Assembly (NCBI RefSeq): GCF_002951615.1
Contig: NZ_CP019062.1
Span: forward strand, 2,356,001-2,420,000
Origin: Rahnella sikkimica
GTDB taxonomy: Bacteria; Pseudomonadota; Gammaproteobacteria; Enterobacterales; Enterobacteriaceae
Reading direction: 5' to 3'
Length of the DNA: 64,000 nucleotides
The notes beneath the pieces were generated by a model, which was given only the letters and a program-made list of their open reading frames with translations, was not told the origin of the DNA and did no database searches. A program made the translations under genes and the position numbers. This document shows, piece by piece, positions 10,524-19,123 of this stretch. How positions within the stretch are numbered: the stretch's first letter is position 1; the number at the start of each line of letters is the position of its first letter.

Positions 10524-11442
10524 ACAGCCCCCATTTCACCTGTTCGATAAAACGTGATTGCTCGTGCAGCGCTTTCTGCGCTTCTTCCGGCGTGCATTTC
10601 ACAAAGTGAATCGGCTCGCCAAGGCGGATTTGCGCCAGATTATACAAATCGGCTTCGATCACACAGGCAATGCGCGGATAACCGCCGGTGGTCTGCGCAT
10701 CGGCCATCAGCACAATCGGCTGGCCGCCGTGCGGAACCTGCACCACGCCTGGAAGCAGCCCGTGGGAAAACAGCTCTCGGTCGGTTTCGCGTTTGAGTAC
10801 ATGGCCGTGCAGACGATATCCCATGCGGTTACTTTGCGGGCTGAGCTGCCACGCAGCGCGCCAGAACTCTTCGCGGGATTGCACGCTGAACTCCTGATAT
10901 TCCGGCCCCGGCAATGCGCGGATACGGTTACCGAATAACAACTGTTTAATCCCGCCGGATTTTTCAGGCGGATTGTACGATTCGCCGGTCGGCAGTTCGT
11001 CGCCGTCCTGCAACGGACGGCCATGAAATCCGCCGAATTTCGCTTTCAGATCGGTACTGCGCGAGCCCATCACTTCCGGTACATCAATTCCGCCGGACAC
11101 CGCCAGATAACTGCGCATACCGCGCGTCGGCGTTTTAAGCGTAAGCACTTGCCCCGGTCTGACGGCATACCGCCAGCCGGTCCAGATTTCTTTGCCATCA
11201 AGCTGCGCATGGCAACCCGCGCCGGTCAGCGCAATCCAGCCTTCACGATGGAACTCACCGCTGAACTGCCCGAGCGTGATTTCCAGCCCGGCGGCGTTTT
11301 CATCATTACCGACCAGCAGATTGGCAATCCGCAGCGCCGGCGTATCCAGCGCGCCCGACTGGCTGACGCCCTGCTGGCGATAACCGCTGCGCCCCAGATC
11401 CTGAACGGTGGTAAACATGCCTGCGCGTAAAACCTTCAGCAT
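10513..11442 (-). CDS. pxpC: 5-oxoprolinase subunit PxpC (YbgK, carboxyltransferase-type)
   Basis: Homologue of the allophanate-hydrolase subunit 2/KipA family, acting with PxpB and PxpA in ATP-dependent 5-oxoproline cleavage. [26 protein letters not shown] and [18 protein letters not shown] are family hallmarks, and [13 protein letters not shown] lies near residue 250. It has 309 residues, about the usual length. It overlaps pxpB upstream by 7 nt and pxpA downstream by 11 nt, so the three are tightly coupled. Confidence 0.95.
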   Translation of the reverse strand: MLKVLRAGMFTTVQDLGRSGYRQQGVSQSGALDTPALRIANLLVGNDENAAGLEITLGQFSGEFHREGWIALTGAGCHAQLDGKEIWTGWRYAVRPGQVLTLKTPTRGMRSYLAVSGGIDVPEVMGSRSTDLKAKFGGFHGRPLQDGDELPTGESYNPPEKSGGIKQLLFGNRIRALPGPEYQEFSVQSREEFWRAAWQLSPQSNRMGYRLHGHVLKRETDRELFSHGLLPGVVQVPHGGQPIVLMADAQTTGGYPRIACVIEADLYNLAQIRLGEPIHFVKCTPEEAQKALHEQSRFIEQVKWGLYDR

Positions 11443-12101
11443 ACGCCCTCCTTTTGTGGCACAAAGCGGACGCTGTCGCCCGGGAGCAGCAGCGTCGGCT
11501 GTTCCCTCAGCGGGTCAAACATGGCAAGTGTCGTCAGGCCGATGAGCTGCCAGCCGCCCGGCGTGGACAACGGATAAATGCCGGTCTGGCTGCCGCCGAT
11601 ACCCACCGAACCGGCGGGCACAGACAGGCGAGGTTCGCCGCGACGAGGGGTTGCCAGTTTATCCGGCAATCCGCCCAGATACGGGAAGCCCGGCTGGAAA
11701 CCGAGAAAATAAACGGTGTAATCAATGCCGGAATGCAATGCCACGACATCGCGCGCGGACATACCGGTATGGCGCGCCACGTTGTCGAGATCCGGCCCGT
11801 GTTCGCCGCCATAAATCACAGGGATTTCGATTAACCGTGATTCAGGCACGATGGCCTCGCTCTCTTCCCACCAGGTTTGCAGACGCTCAATCGCGTCCAG
11901 CGCAGAACTCTGAGCCGCGGTCAGGAGAACGGTTAAATTATTCATACCGGGAATGACTTCACGGACGCCGGGATACGCGGCGCGATCCTGTAAACGCCGT
12001 GCCAGCCCCCAGATCCGTTGCTGACTCGCCAGCGACACCGGCGGTTCCAGTTCCAGCACTACCGCGCGTTCACCCAGCAGATAACATCGTGCTCGTTGCA
12101 C
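11436..12101 (-). CDS. pxpB: 5-oxoprolinase subunit PxpB (YbgJ)
   Basis: First gene of the oxoprolinase operon, of the allophanate-hydrolase subunit 1/KipI family. The [15 protein letters not shown] motif (about 133-147) and the glycine-rich [17 protein letters not shown] with [10 protein letters not shown] are characteristic. It is 221 residues long. The divergent gap to the MFS transporter gene (12102-12328) probably holds the promoters for both. In E. coli ybgI lies just upstream of pxpB; here a transporter gene separates them. Confidence 0.95.
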   Translation of the reverse strand: MQRARCYLLGERAVVLELEPPVSLASQQRIWGLARRLQDRAAYPGVREVIPGMNNLTVLLTAAQSSALDAIERLQTWWEESEAIVPESRLIEIPVIYGGEHGPDLDNVARHTGMSARDVVALHSGIDYTVYFLGFQPGFPYLGGLPDKLATPRRGEPRLSVPAGSVGIGGSQTGIYPLSTPGGWQLIGLTTLAMFDPLREQPTLLLPGDSVRFVPQKEGVC

Positions 12102-12328
12102 TCAGGCACTCCTTAAAGAAAGGTTGTGGATCATCAGGTTATTCAGCAACTCAATGAATCGAAACTTACTCACTGTTATGCGGGAAACCCACCGGACATG
12201 TCAACCTGTCCGCCCGCGCTTTACCGGCTTCAGGGTTTCCCCCGCCGCCTTCAACTGCTACTCTCAGAAATGTTGCTGTTTTTTTAGCGTTTGGATAACG
12301 CTTTCGTCACAAAAGAAAGGGAGACGTC

Positions 12329-13783
12329 GTGAAAAAGCCACTGGCCTTATTTTTTCCACTCTACACCACCACATTATTGATGCTGTTGGGTTCCGGCCTG
12401 CTCACCACTTACATTTCCCTGCGGCTTTCGGCGATTAACGTCAGCGGCACGATGATCGGTGCCATCATTGCGGCTAACTACATCGGGCTGGTGATTGGCG
12501 GCAAAGTCGGCCATATCCTCATCGCCCGCGTCGGACATATCCGCGCCTACGTTTCCTGCTCAGGGATTATCACCGCCGCCGTCCTCGGTCACGGCCTGAC
12601 CGACATTATTCCGGTCTGGGTGGTGCTGCGCCTGATCATCGGTCTGTGCATGATGGTGCAATATATGGTGCTGGAAAGCTGGCTCAACGATCAGGCCGAA
12701 GCGAACCAGCGCGGCGTGGTTTTCGGCTTTTATATGGTGGCGTCGTATCTCGGGATGTCGCTCGGTCAGGTGGTTCTGATGCTCAACAGCGATTTGGGCG
12801 TCAGCACGCTGATTGTTATTGCGCTGTGTTTTGCGCTGTGTCTGGTGCCGATTGCGCTGACTACCCGCACCAACGTCAGCCATATGTCTCCGGCACCGAT
12901 GGAGTTGAAATTCTTCATCCGCGCCATTCCCAAAGTGCTGGCCATCACGCTGGTCATCGGCATGGTGGTCGGGTCGTTCTACGGTATGGCACCGATTTAC
13001 ACCAGTCAGCAATCACTCACTACGCAGCAAACCGGTCTGTTTATGGCGCTGGCGATATTCGCCGGGCTGCTGGCGCAGTTCCCGCTGAGCTGGCTGTCTG
13101 ACCGCTATAACCGCAATATGCTGATGCGCATTAACGCCATTTTGCTGGCGCTGACGGCGCTGCCGCTGGCGTTATTCAGCCATATCTCTTTCCCGCTGCT
13201 GCTCGGCATCGGCTTTATCGTCAGCCTGATGCAGTTCACGCTGTATCCGCTGGTGGTGGCGCTGGCGAATGACATGATTGAGCCGGAGCGCCGCGTATCG
13301 CTTTCCGCCTGTCTGCTGATGGCATTTGGCGTCGGTGCCTGTATCGGTCCGTTAGCCGTTGGCGCGCTGATACAACCGCTGGGCGGCAATATTTTGTATG
13401 CCTTCTTCGCGCTGTGTGGCGCAGGCATTGTGGCGTTAAGCCGCACGTCGAAAAAAGAAGAAGAAACGCAAATGGCGGTCGATGCGCCGGTTCCGCACAT
13501 CGCCATGCCAGACAGTCTGAGCAGTTCCCCGCTTTCACCGGCGCTGAATCCGGCATTCGATGAACAAATGATTCAGGACACCATGCCCGCGCCGGAAAAC
13601 GTGGTTGAACCGGTCACAGAAGAGACGGACGAAGATTTCGTGGAAGACGAAGAGGAAAGCAAATATCCACCGCAGGGCGCAGACCCTGAAGTGGATACCG
13701 GATTACAGCGGGCGTTTACGCTGCTGGAAGACAGCGTTACAGAAGATAGTATTGCCGGAGATACAGCCGAAAAGAAAAATTAA
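12329..13783 (+). CDS. MFS transporter, YcaD-like, with long acidic C-terminal tail
   Basis: Major-facilitator protein with about 12 hydrophobic segments in residues 1-370, resembling the YcaD group. The GTG at 12329 (MKKPLALFFPLY) has AAGGGAGA upstream. VGGKVGH-like and LSDRYNRNMLMR loops match the MFS loop 2-3 and 8-9 signatures. Residues from about 372 onward form a ~110-residue hydrophilic tail rich in Glu, Asp, Pro and Ser (for example ETDEDFVEDEEES), which YcaD (~380 residues) lacks. The substrate is not evident from sequence. The stop overlaps the convergent ybgI stop by 4 nt. Its position between pxpB and ybgI suggests insertion into an ancestral ybgI-pxp arrangement. Confidence 0.85.
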   Translation: MKKPLALFFPLYTTTLLMLLGSGLLTTYISLRLSAINVSGTMIGAIIAANYIGLVIGGKVGHILIARVGHIRAYVSCSGIITAAVLGHGLTDIIPVWVVLRLIIGLCMMVQYMVLESWLNDQAEANQRGVVFGFYMVASYLGMSLGQVVLMLNSDLGVSTLIVIALCFALCLVPIALTTRTNVSHMSPAPMELKFFIRAIPKVLAITLVIGMVVGSFYGMAPIYTSQQSLTTQQTGLFMALAIFAGLLAQFPLSWLSDRYNRNMLMRINAILLALTALPLALFSHISFPLLLGIGFIVSLMQFTLYPLVVALANDMIEPERRVSLSACLLMAFGVGACIGPLAVGALIQPLGGNILYAFFALCGAGIVALSRTSKKEEETQMAVDAPVPHIAMPDSLSSSPLSPALNPAFDEQMIQDTMPAPENVVEPVTEETDEDFVEDEEESKYPPQGADPEVDTGLQRAFTLLEDSVTEDSIAGDTAEKKN

Positions 13784-14523
13784 GCCGGATTATCGATGTC
13801 GATAAACATCACATCTAACCCGTGTTCATTTTGCAGCCATTCGCCCAGCGCTTTCACGCCATAACGTTCCGTGGCGTGATGGCCTGCGGCGAAGAAATGC
13901 AGCCCCATCTCGCGGGCAATGTGAATGGTTTGCTCAGAAACTTCACCGCTGATAAACGCATCCACGCCAAACTCTGCCGCTTTCTGAATGTAGCCCTGAC
14001 CACCGCCTGAGCACCACGCCACACGACGTATTTCCGCCGGTGCATTTTGTGCGCTGTGCAGCACGCTGCGATCCAGAATTCTTTCGATGCGCTGACGGAA
14101 TTCGTTGCCCGACAGTGGCGTTTCAAGCTCGCCATACGGCAACAGCAACGCGATTTCGCCCTGCACGGTAATGCCAAACAGTTTCGCCAGCTGCGCGTTA
14201 TTGCCCAGCTCAGCGTGGCCGTCGAGCGGCAAGTGATAGGCGTACATATTGGTGTCAGTCGCCAGCAACGTTTTGAGACGGTTGCGTTTCATGCCGCGAA
14301 TTTCGGTCGGCTCGTCTTTCCAGAAATAACCGTGGTGAACCAGAATCGCATCGGCTTCAACAGCGATGGCGGCATCCAGCAGATCCTGAGAAGCCGTCAC
14401 ACCGGTCACGATGCGCTGCACATTGCTGCGGCCTTCGACCTGCAAACCGTTCGGCGCATAATCTTTGTAGTTGCTGATATCCAGTTTCTGGTTAATCAGC
14501 TTTTCAAGCTGGAAATTGTTCAT
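13780..14523 (-). CDS. ybgI: Nif3-like dinuclear metal-centre protein YbgI
   Basis: Member of the NIF3/DUF34 family of hexameric toroidal proteins with a two-metal site; annotated in databases as GTP cyclohydrolase 1 type 2 homologue, though its physiological reaction is not established. MNNFQLEKLINQKLDISNYKDYAPNGLQVEG is the standard start, VHHGYFWKDEP and HLPLDGHAELGNN contain metal-ligand histidines, and FAAGHHATERYGVKAL closes the site. Length 247 equals E. coli. It converges on the MFS gene with a 4-nt overlap. Confidence 0.93.
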   Translation of the reverse strand: MNNFQLEKLINQKLDISNYKDYAPNGLQVEGRSNVQRIVTGVTASQDLLDAAIAVEADAILVHHGYFWKDEPTEIRGMKRNRLKTLLATDTNMYAYHLPLDGHAELGNNAQLAKLFGITVQGEIALLLPYGELETPLSGNEFRQRIERILDRSVLHSAQNAPAEIRRVAWCSGGGQGYIQKAAEFGVDAFISGEVSEQTIHIAREMGLHFFAAGHHATERYGVKALGEWLQNEHGLDVMFIDIDNPA

Positions 14524-14656
14524 GGTGTTTCACTTATCTGTCATGGCGAATGCAGCAGATAATATACGACAACGCCAGTCCTGCTCAAAATCAATGACGG
14601 GAACTGCCGGATTGTTATTCTGGTTTCCTCACTTTTCAACGGACTGAAACGGACAC

Positions 14657-14885
14657 CATACCCGTGCGCACATGTACCGCTCCATGCTCGAAGGCATCGC
14701 GTTTACCATGAAAAAATCATATGGATAAGATGGCGGACGAACTGGGTGTACCGTTCAAAAGGCTGATCATTTCCGGCGGGGGCGCAAATAATGATTTATT
14801 CATGCAAATCTTCGCCGACGTTTATCAGAAAATGAATACCCATTTAGATCCGCTGTTGCAGGCGCTGAGCCTGCTTGTGGATTAA
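14657..14885 (+). pseudogene. C-terminal relic of an FGGY-family sugar kinase
   Basis: From 14657 the frame reads HTRAHMYRSMLEGIAFTMK, then runs into a stop because of an extra A in the AAAAAA run at 14711-14716. From 14721 the next frame continues MDKMADELGVPFKRLIISGGG and NNDLFMQIFADVYQK to a stop at 14883-14885. HMYRSMLEGIAF and LIISGGGANNDLFMQIFADV are typical of the C-terminal ATPase domain of FGGY carbohydrate kinases. Only about the last 75 codons remain, split by a frameshift, and no N-terminal domain is visible upstream, so this is a decayed remnant. Its original substrate cannot be told. Confidence 0.8.
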
Positions 14886-14933
14886 CGCGAAATATCTCAG
14901 AGGGAAACGGCCGTTTCCCTCTTATTTACACCC

Positions 14934-15917
14934 TTATTCCAGCGCCAGTCTGTCACCCTGCTGCATCCGGACAAACTTCACGCCCAGATTATTGCCTTTC
15001 TCTAGCTGCGCCATGATCTCTTTTTCGGGATCGGCACCGGCTTTCAGGCTTGGTTTGACGTGGCTGATAATCACCGTCAGCCCGTTCAGCGAACCTTCGC
15101 CTCCGGCGTATTGTTGCAACTGAGCGAGTTCTTTCAGCAACCAGTCGGGCGTCAGATGCCCGAAAAGTTTGCTGTCCGGCACGCCGTCGGGGTACGACGT
15201 TTCGATAATCATCCCTTTCAGGCGTTTGGCTTTGATCTCTTCGCCGAGCGCGCGCCAGCTGGCGTCGAGGTTTTTCGATCTCTCCACTTCGTCCGGACCG
15301 GTATCACCAAAGAACGCAAAAGACGCTTTGTTGCGGCTGACCAGAATCATGCTCGATGGCGTGCCGCCGTGGCTGAGCGGGAAGATGCGCCCGTCGAGGC
15401 CGGTCAGCCCCAGCGAGAAACGTTGGTCAGGGCGTTGCTGATTCAGGCGATACGTGCCGATACGCAGGCCGCTGCCGGTATCGGTGAAATTCGGCCAGAC
15501 GCGGCCATTGAAGTAATGCTGACGCAATGTGCCGATAGTGTCGGCTGTGCCGTAAATCGGCTTTTTGGTGTCTTCCGGCGAGCTGATAATCAGTCCGGCC
15601 AGATGGTCGAGATGGCCGTGGCTGATAAAATAGCCGCCAATCAGGTTACGGAAAACCGCGCCCTGCGGTGTAAGCGGCGCGGCATTTTCTTCGGTCACCT
15701 CGGGGAAATTGCCTTTCTCCAGCGCCTGACGGATCCCCGGCAAAACTGATCCGGCATCCAGCCCGAGATAAAGTTTTTGGTCGTCGCTGCGCACCAGATA
15801 CGACGTCAGATTGCCTTCTTCGACGCCGCCGTTCACCCCGAGGGCGATGACATCAAAGCCCGCCGCCGCCGGGTTTATCCAGCAGCCAATCATCAGCGCC
15901 AGCAGGTACTTTTTCAT
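14934..15917 (-). CDS. exported class II 3',5'-cyclic-nucleotide phosphodiesterase-like protein (CpdP type)
   Basis: Metallo-beta-lactamase-fold hydrolase of the class II cyclic-nucleotide phosphodiesterase family (relatives include yeast PDE1 and Vibrio CpdP). The ATG at 15915-15917 has AAGGAGCG upstream and starts a signal peptide MKKYLLALMIGCWINPAAA with a likely cut after residue 19, so the protein is probably periplasmic; the longer frame upstream would bury it. SHGHLDHLAG (99-108) provides the metal-binding His/Asp cluster, FFGDTGPDEVE (about 207-217) another ligand, and ISHVKPS a late His. The length is 327. It lies 31 nt downstream of phrB on the same strand and may be co-transcribed. 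Substrate is inferred from family only. Confidence 0.85.
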   Translation of the reverse strand: MKKYLLALMIGCWINPAAAGFDVIALGVNGGVEEGNLTSYLVRSDDQKLYLGLDAGSVLPGIRQALEKGNFPEVTEENAAPLTPQGAVFRNLIGGYFISHGHLDHLAGLIISSPEDTKKPIYGTADTIGTLRQHYFNGRVWPNFTDTGSGLRIGTYRLNQQRPDQRFSLGLTGLDGRIFPLSHGGTPSSMILVSRNKASFAFFGDTGPDEVERSKNLDASWRALGEEIKAKRLKGMIIETSYPDGVPDSKLFGHLTPDWLLKELAQLQQYAGGEGSLNGLTVIISHVKPSLKAGADPEKEIMAQLEKGNNLGVKFVRMQQGDRLALE

Positions 15918-15948
15918 CACATCGCTCCTTGTCGTGGTGAGTGCAAGG

Positions 15949-17379
15949 TCATTCAGACCGGTTTTTTGCCGCCTCAAATGCCGCGAGCGTCTCTTTACGC
16001 GCACGGGCGTGGTCAATGACCGGCACCGGGTAGTCTAGCACGCGACGCTGTTTTTCAGCCCAGCTATGCGGTTGATGAATGTCTCGTTCCGGCACATCCG
16101 CCAGTTCCGGCACCCAGGCTTTGATGAAGCGTCCGGCTTTATCAAAACGTTCGCCCTGCGTGGTCGGGTTGAAGATGCGGAAATACGGCGCGGCGTCGGT
16201 GCCGGTGGATGCGCCCCACTGCCAGCCGCCGTTGTTGGCGGCCAGATCGCCGTCGAGCAGTTGCGACATGAAATAGCGTTCGCCTTCGCGCCAGTTGATC
16301 AGCAAATCTTTCACCAGAAAACTGGCGACGATCATCCGCAGGCGGTTGTGCATCCAGCCGGTGGAATTAAGCTGACGCATTGCGGCATCCACAATCGGAT
16401 AACCGGTTTTACCGTCTTTCCAGGCCTGTAATTCGTCGGGCGCATGCCGCCAGCGCACGTTGTCGGTCCATTCAATGAAAGGCTGATGTTTGCAGAGTTT
16501 TGGCCAGGCGACGATGAGATGGCGGTAAAACTCGCGCCAGACCAGTTCGTTCAGCCAGCCAAATGCGCCGCCGTCGGTTTTTTCCAGCACGTCGGGGCAT
16601 TCGGCACGCAAGCGGTTGAAGCACTGACGCGGCGAAAGCACGCCAATCGCCAGATACGGCGACAGCGAACTGGTGCCGTCGACAGCCGGTAAATCACGCT
16701 GCTCAAGATAATCCTGTACCTGCTCGCGGCAGAAACTGCGCAACTGATTGCGGGCAGCGTCCTCGCCGATGGCAAAATCATCCCCGATATCCGCCAGCGG
16801 ATAATCAAACGGCATCAGTTTGTGCATCACCGTTTTTCCGGCGTTTTCACGTGCCGGCGGCGCGGGCAGCGAGCGGCTGTCCGACTCCGTCAGCCGTGTC
16901 AAAAATGCCCGGCGGAAGGGCGTGTAAACTTTGTACATCTCGTTGTTGCCGGTGGTGACAGACCCCGGAGGCAACAGCAGGCTGTCATCAAAGGAATGAC
17001 ACAGGACGTGCGGGCTGACCGTTTTCTCCAGCGCAGCATCGCGCTGACGTTCGTTGATTTCATACTGTTTGTTGTAAAACAGCGCATCGACCTTTTCGCT
17101 CTTACAGAAATCTTTCAGCCAGTTCACGCTGTCAGCGAAATCATTGCACTGATGGTAATGCAGTTCGATGCCGCGCTCCGTCAGGGAATGTTGCAATGCC
17201 TGAAGGTGCCGGTAGATAAACGTCGCCTGACGCGGCGCCATCTCGTGCTGTTTCCACTGCTCCGGCGTGGCAATAAAGACGGCAATCACACGCGCCCTGG
17301 GGTCTTCACAGGCAGCGTGCAAAGCACGGTTGTCGGTCATACGCAGGTCGTTGCGAAACCAGACTAGATGAGTGGTCAT
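15949..17379 (-). CDS. phrB: deoxyribodipyrimidine photolyase PhrB
   Basis: Light-driven repair of cyclobutane pyrimidine dimers using FAD and an antenna chromophore. MTTHLVWFRNDLRMTDNRALHAAC opens the N-terminal photolyase domain; the C-terminal FAD domain contains GGAFGWLNELVWREFYRHL, YPIVDAAMRQLNSTGWMHNR and GDLAANNGGWQWGASTGTD. At 476 residues it has the class I length. It follows the ybgA-like gene by 10 nt, the same order as E. coli ybgA-phr, and precedes the phosphodiesterase gene. Confidence 0.98.
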   Translation of the reverse strand: MTTHLVWFRNDLRMTDNRALHAACEDPRARVIAVFIATPEQWKQHEMAPRQATFIYRHLQALQHSLTERGIELHYHQCNDFADSVNWLKDFCKSEKVDALFYNKQYEINERQRDAALEKTVSPHVLCHSFDDSLLLPPGSVTTGNNEMYKVYTPFRRAFLTRLTESDSRSLPAPPARENAGKTVMHKLMPFDYPLADIGDDFAIGEDAARNQLRSFCREQVQDYLEQRDLPAVDGTSSLSPYLAIGVLSPRQCFNRLRAECPDVLEKTDGGAFGWLNELVWREFYRHLIVAWPKLCKHQPFIEWTDNVRWRHAPDELQAWKDGKTGYPIVDAAMRQLNSTGWMHNRLRMIVASFLVKDLLINWREGERYFMSQLLDGDLAANNGGWQWGASTGTDAAPYFRIFNPTTQGERFDKAGRFIKAWVPELADVPERDIHQPHSWAEKQRRVLDYPVPVIDHARARKETLAAFEAAKNRSE

Positions 17380-17389
17380 ATTTCTCCCT

Positions 17390-18343
17390 TTAATGGCCGT
17401 AGCGTAAGCGCAGGGCTTCCGGATAAGGTTCGAAGTAACGTTGCTCAGCGAGATAAGCGTCCGGATATTCCGACATGTAATGCTTCAGTAAGGTGATCGG
17501 TGCCAGCAAGGGTTGCATTCCCTGACGGTAGCGGTCGATCAGACCTGCCAGTTCCTGGCGCTGCGTAGAATTAAGCTGTTTACGGAAATAACCCTGAACG
17601 TGCATCAGCACATTCGTGTGATTGCGGCGGGTGGCCTTGTGATTGAGCAGGTTCATCAGCCGCTGACGGTATTCAATGAAGTAATCTTCCAGCGACGCCC
17701 ATTCGGCCATGGCGGCAACGAAACGCCCAAGCTCGCGGTACTCGGGTTGAGAATGCGCCAGTAAAGTCAGTTTGTAGCGGCTGTGAAACGCCATCAGTTT
17801 GCCGCGCGTCAGGCCGCTTTCGCGCAACTGGTTCAGCTCGTACAACGTGAATACGCGCTCAACAAAATTCTCACGCAGAATAGGATCGTTAAGCCGCCCG
17901 TCCTCTTCCACCGGCAGCCAGGGATGCTGTTTCATCAGCTCAGCGGTATAAATGCCGACACCGCTTTTCTTCGCGTCTTTGCCGTTGGCGCTGTAAACCC
18001 GCACGCGTTCCATGCCGCAGCTTGGGGATTTCGCGCAAACGATGTAGCCACAGAGTTGCGTCAGCGGCGCGACACGTTTTTCGGCGTAGCTCTGCATTTT
18101 GTCGGTGATATCAATGGTTTCATCATTACTGAAACGCATTGCCACCCCCTCGTCCATTCTCACCAGCCGCAGCGCAGGTCGCGGCGTTGGCAGGCCAATC
18201 GCCATTTCCGGGCAAATCGGTTCGAAACGAACGTAGGGTGCGAGTTGCTCCACCGCGAATGCAAAACGCTTGTGGCCGCCATCGAAGCGGACTTTGTCAC
18301 CCAGCAGACATGCGCTGATGCCAATAGGAATTGTTTTCGTCAT
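17390..18343 (-). CDS. DUF523-DUF1722 two-domain protein (YbgA-related)
   Basis: Residues 1-150 form a DUF523 domain (ISACLLGDKVRFDGGHKR; CAKSPSCGMERV, with conserved cysteines), and about 180-317 form a DUF1722 domain as in E. coli YbgA (LMAFHSRYKLTLLAHS; GYFRKQLNSTQRQEL; ITLLKHYMSEYPDAYLAEQRYFEPYPEALRLRYGH). E. coli YbgA is only about 169 residues and has just the second part, so this is the fused form. The molecular role is unknown; linkage to phrB (10-nt gap) is conserved and suggests a repair or stress link, by inference only. Confidence 0.88.
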   Translation of the reverse strand: MTKTIPIGISACLLGDKVRFDGGHKRFAFAVEQLAPYVRFEPICPEMAIGLPTPRPALRLVRMDEGVAMRFSNDETIDITDKMQSYAEKRVAPLTQLCGYIVCAKSPSCGMERVRVYSANGKDAKKSGVGIYTAELMKQHPWLPVEEDGRLNDPILRENFVERVFTLYELNQLRESGLTRGKLMAFHSRYKLTLLAHSQPEYRELGRFVAAMAEWASLEDYFIEYRQRLMNLLNHKATRRNHTNVLMHVQGYFRKQLNSTQRQELAGLIDRYRQGMQPLLAPITLLKHYMSEYPDAYLAEQRYFEPYPEALRLRYGH

Positions 18344-18465
18344 TGTCAGCTCCCGTCATTGAAGTAAGTAAAGGGAGTGCTATTGATTCATCACTCTCAT
18401 GTATAACCTTAGCACAAGTTATACATAAAAATAATGTTGTACAGGTTTTCTGAAAAGGACAATAA

Positions 18466-18492
18466 AAAACCCCGTTTGAGAAACGGGGTTTT
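18466..18492 (-). terminator. ybfA intrinsic terminator
   Basis: AAAACCCCGTTT and AAACGGGGTTTT pair perfectly around a GAG loop. Read on the minus strand the stem is followed by TTTTTATTG. It lies about 30 nt after the ybfA stop. Confidence 0.9.
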
Positions 18493-18520
18493 GAGCTCCT
18501 TCGCAGGGGAGGGAGATAAA

Positions 18521-18736
18521 TTAGTAAAAGTCTTGTGTCGCCATTTCTGCGTGGCTCAGCCAGACCGGTTTGTCGCTGGTTTTCATCCACACACGGTGTA
18601 AATAGCTGTAAAAACGGGCGCGGTCTGAACGGAAAAGCATGACCGGCAAGGCCAGGACTCCGGCGGCCAGCACAAAAGCGCGGCGGGCCAGAATACGGGT
18701 CATGGTGTACGGCGTGTAGTCAGTCATGTCACTCAT
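18521..18736 (-). CDS. ybfA: small membrane protein YbfA (DUF2517)
   Basis: A 71-residue protein matching YbfA in its second half: [18 protein letters not shown] is one transmembrane segment, followed by [21 protein letters not shown]. Function is unknown. I chose the ATG at 18734-18736 because AGGAG sits 7 nt upstream; a second ATG three codons later is possible. As in E. coli, it is transcribed divergently from the kdp operon, so the two share the promoter gap. Confidence 0.88.
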   Translation of the reverse strand: MSDMTDYTPYTMTRILARRAFVLAAGVLALPVMLFRSDRARFYSYLHRVWMKTSDKPVWLSHAEMATQDFY

Positions 18737-18928
18737 AGCGTTGCTCCTGTGCAATTTTTCGGAAACTGGAAGTTGTGAAAAATTTTACTGCAACTGGTGA
18801 AATTTTACTACTCATCTGACCACTTTAAAGTGTAAATTTTCGCCAATTTCTGGCTATCGCTGTAATTGAGTTACAGAATGGTTAAATAAAAACGCTTGTT
18901 AAGTTTCAAATTGGTTTTTTATTTGCGC

Positions 18929-18950
18929 ATTTTTATACTTTTTTTACACC
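18929..18950 (+). promoter_or_regulatory. KdpE-binding site upstream of kdpF
   Basis: TTTATACTTTTTTTACA within this stretch is the direct-repeat-like KdpE operator known from the E. coli kdpFABC promoter, conserved almost base for base. It lies 84 nt before kdpF. It indicates activation by phosphorylated KdpE under potassium limitation. Confidence 0.85.
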
Positions 18951-19033
18951 GCAATGCTGTTTCTTTTCAGGATCTTTTCCCGCCTTTTCTTATTCTGCTC
19001 CCAACATAAAAAACACACCTGTGGAGGTGGATT

Positions 19034-19123
19034 GTGACTGTTGGCGTAATCTGCGGCGCATTGCTGGTTCTCCTGCTGCTCGGCTATCTGGTTTATGCCC
19101 TGCTGAATGCGGAGGATTTTTAA
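19034..19123 (+). CDS. kdpF: KdpF, small stabilising subunit of the Kdp potassium pump
   Basis: A 29-residue, single-transmembrane peptide beginning at GTG (19034), with GGAGG upstream: TVGVICGALLVLLLLGYLVYAL is hydrophobic and NAEDF ends it. Its stop codon abuts the kdpA ATG directly. Size, position and composition match KdpF, which stabilises the KdpABC complex in the inner membrane. Confidence 0.9.
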   Translation: MTVGVICGALLVLLLLGYLVYALLNAEDF

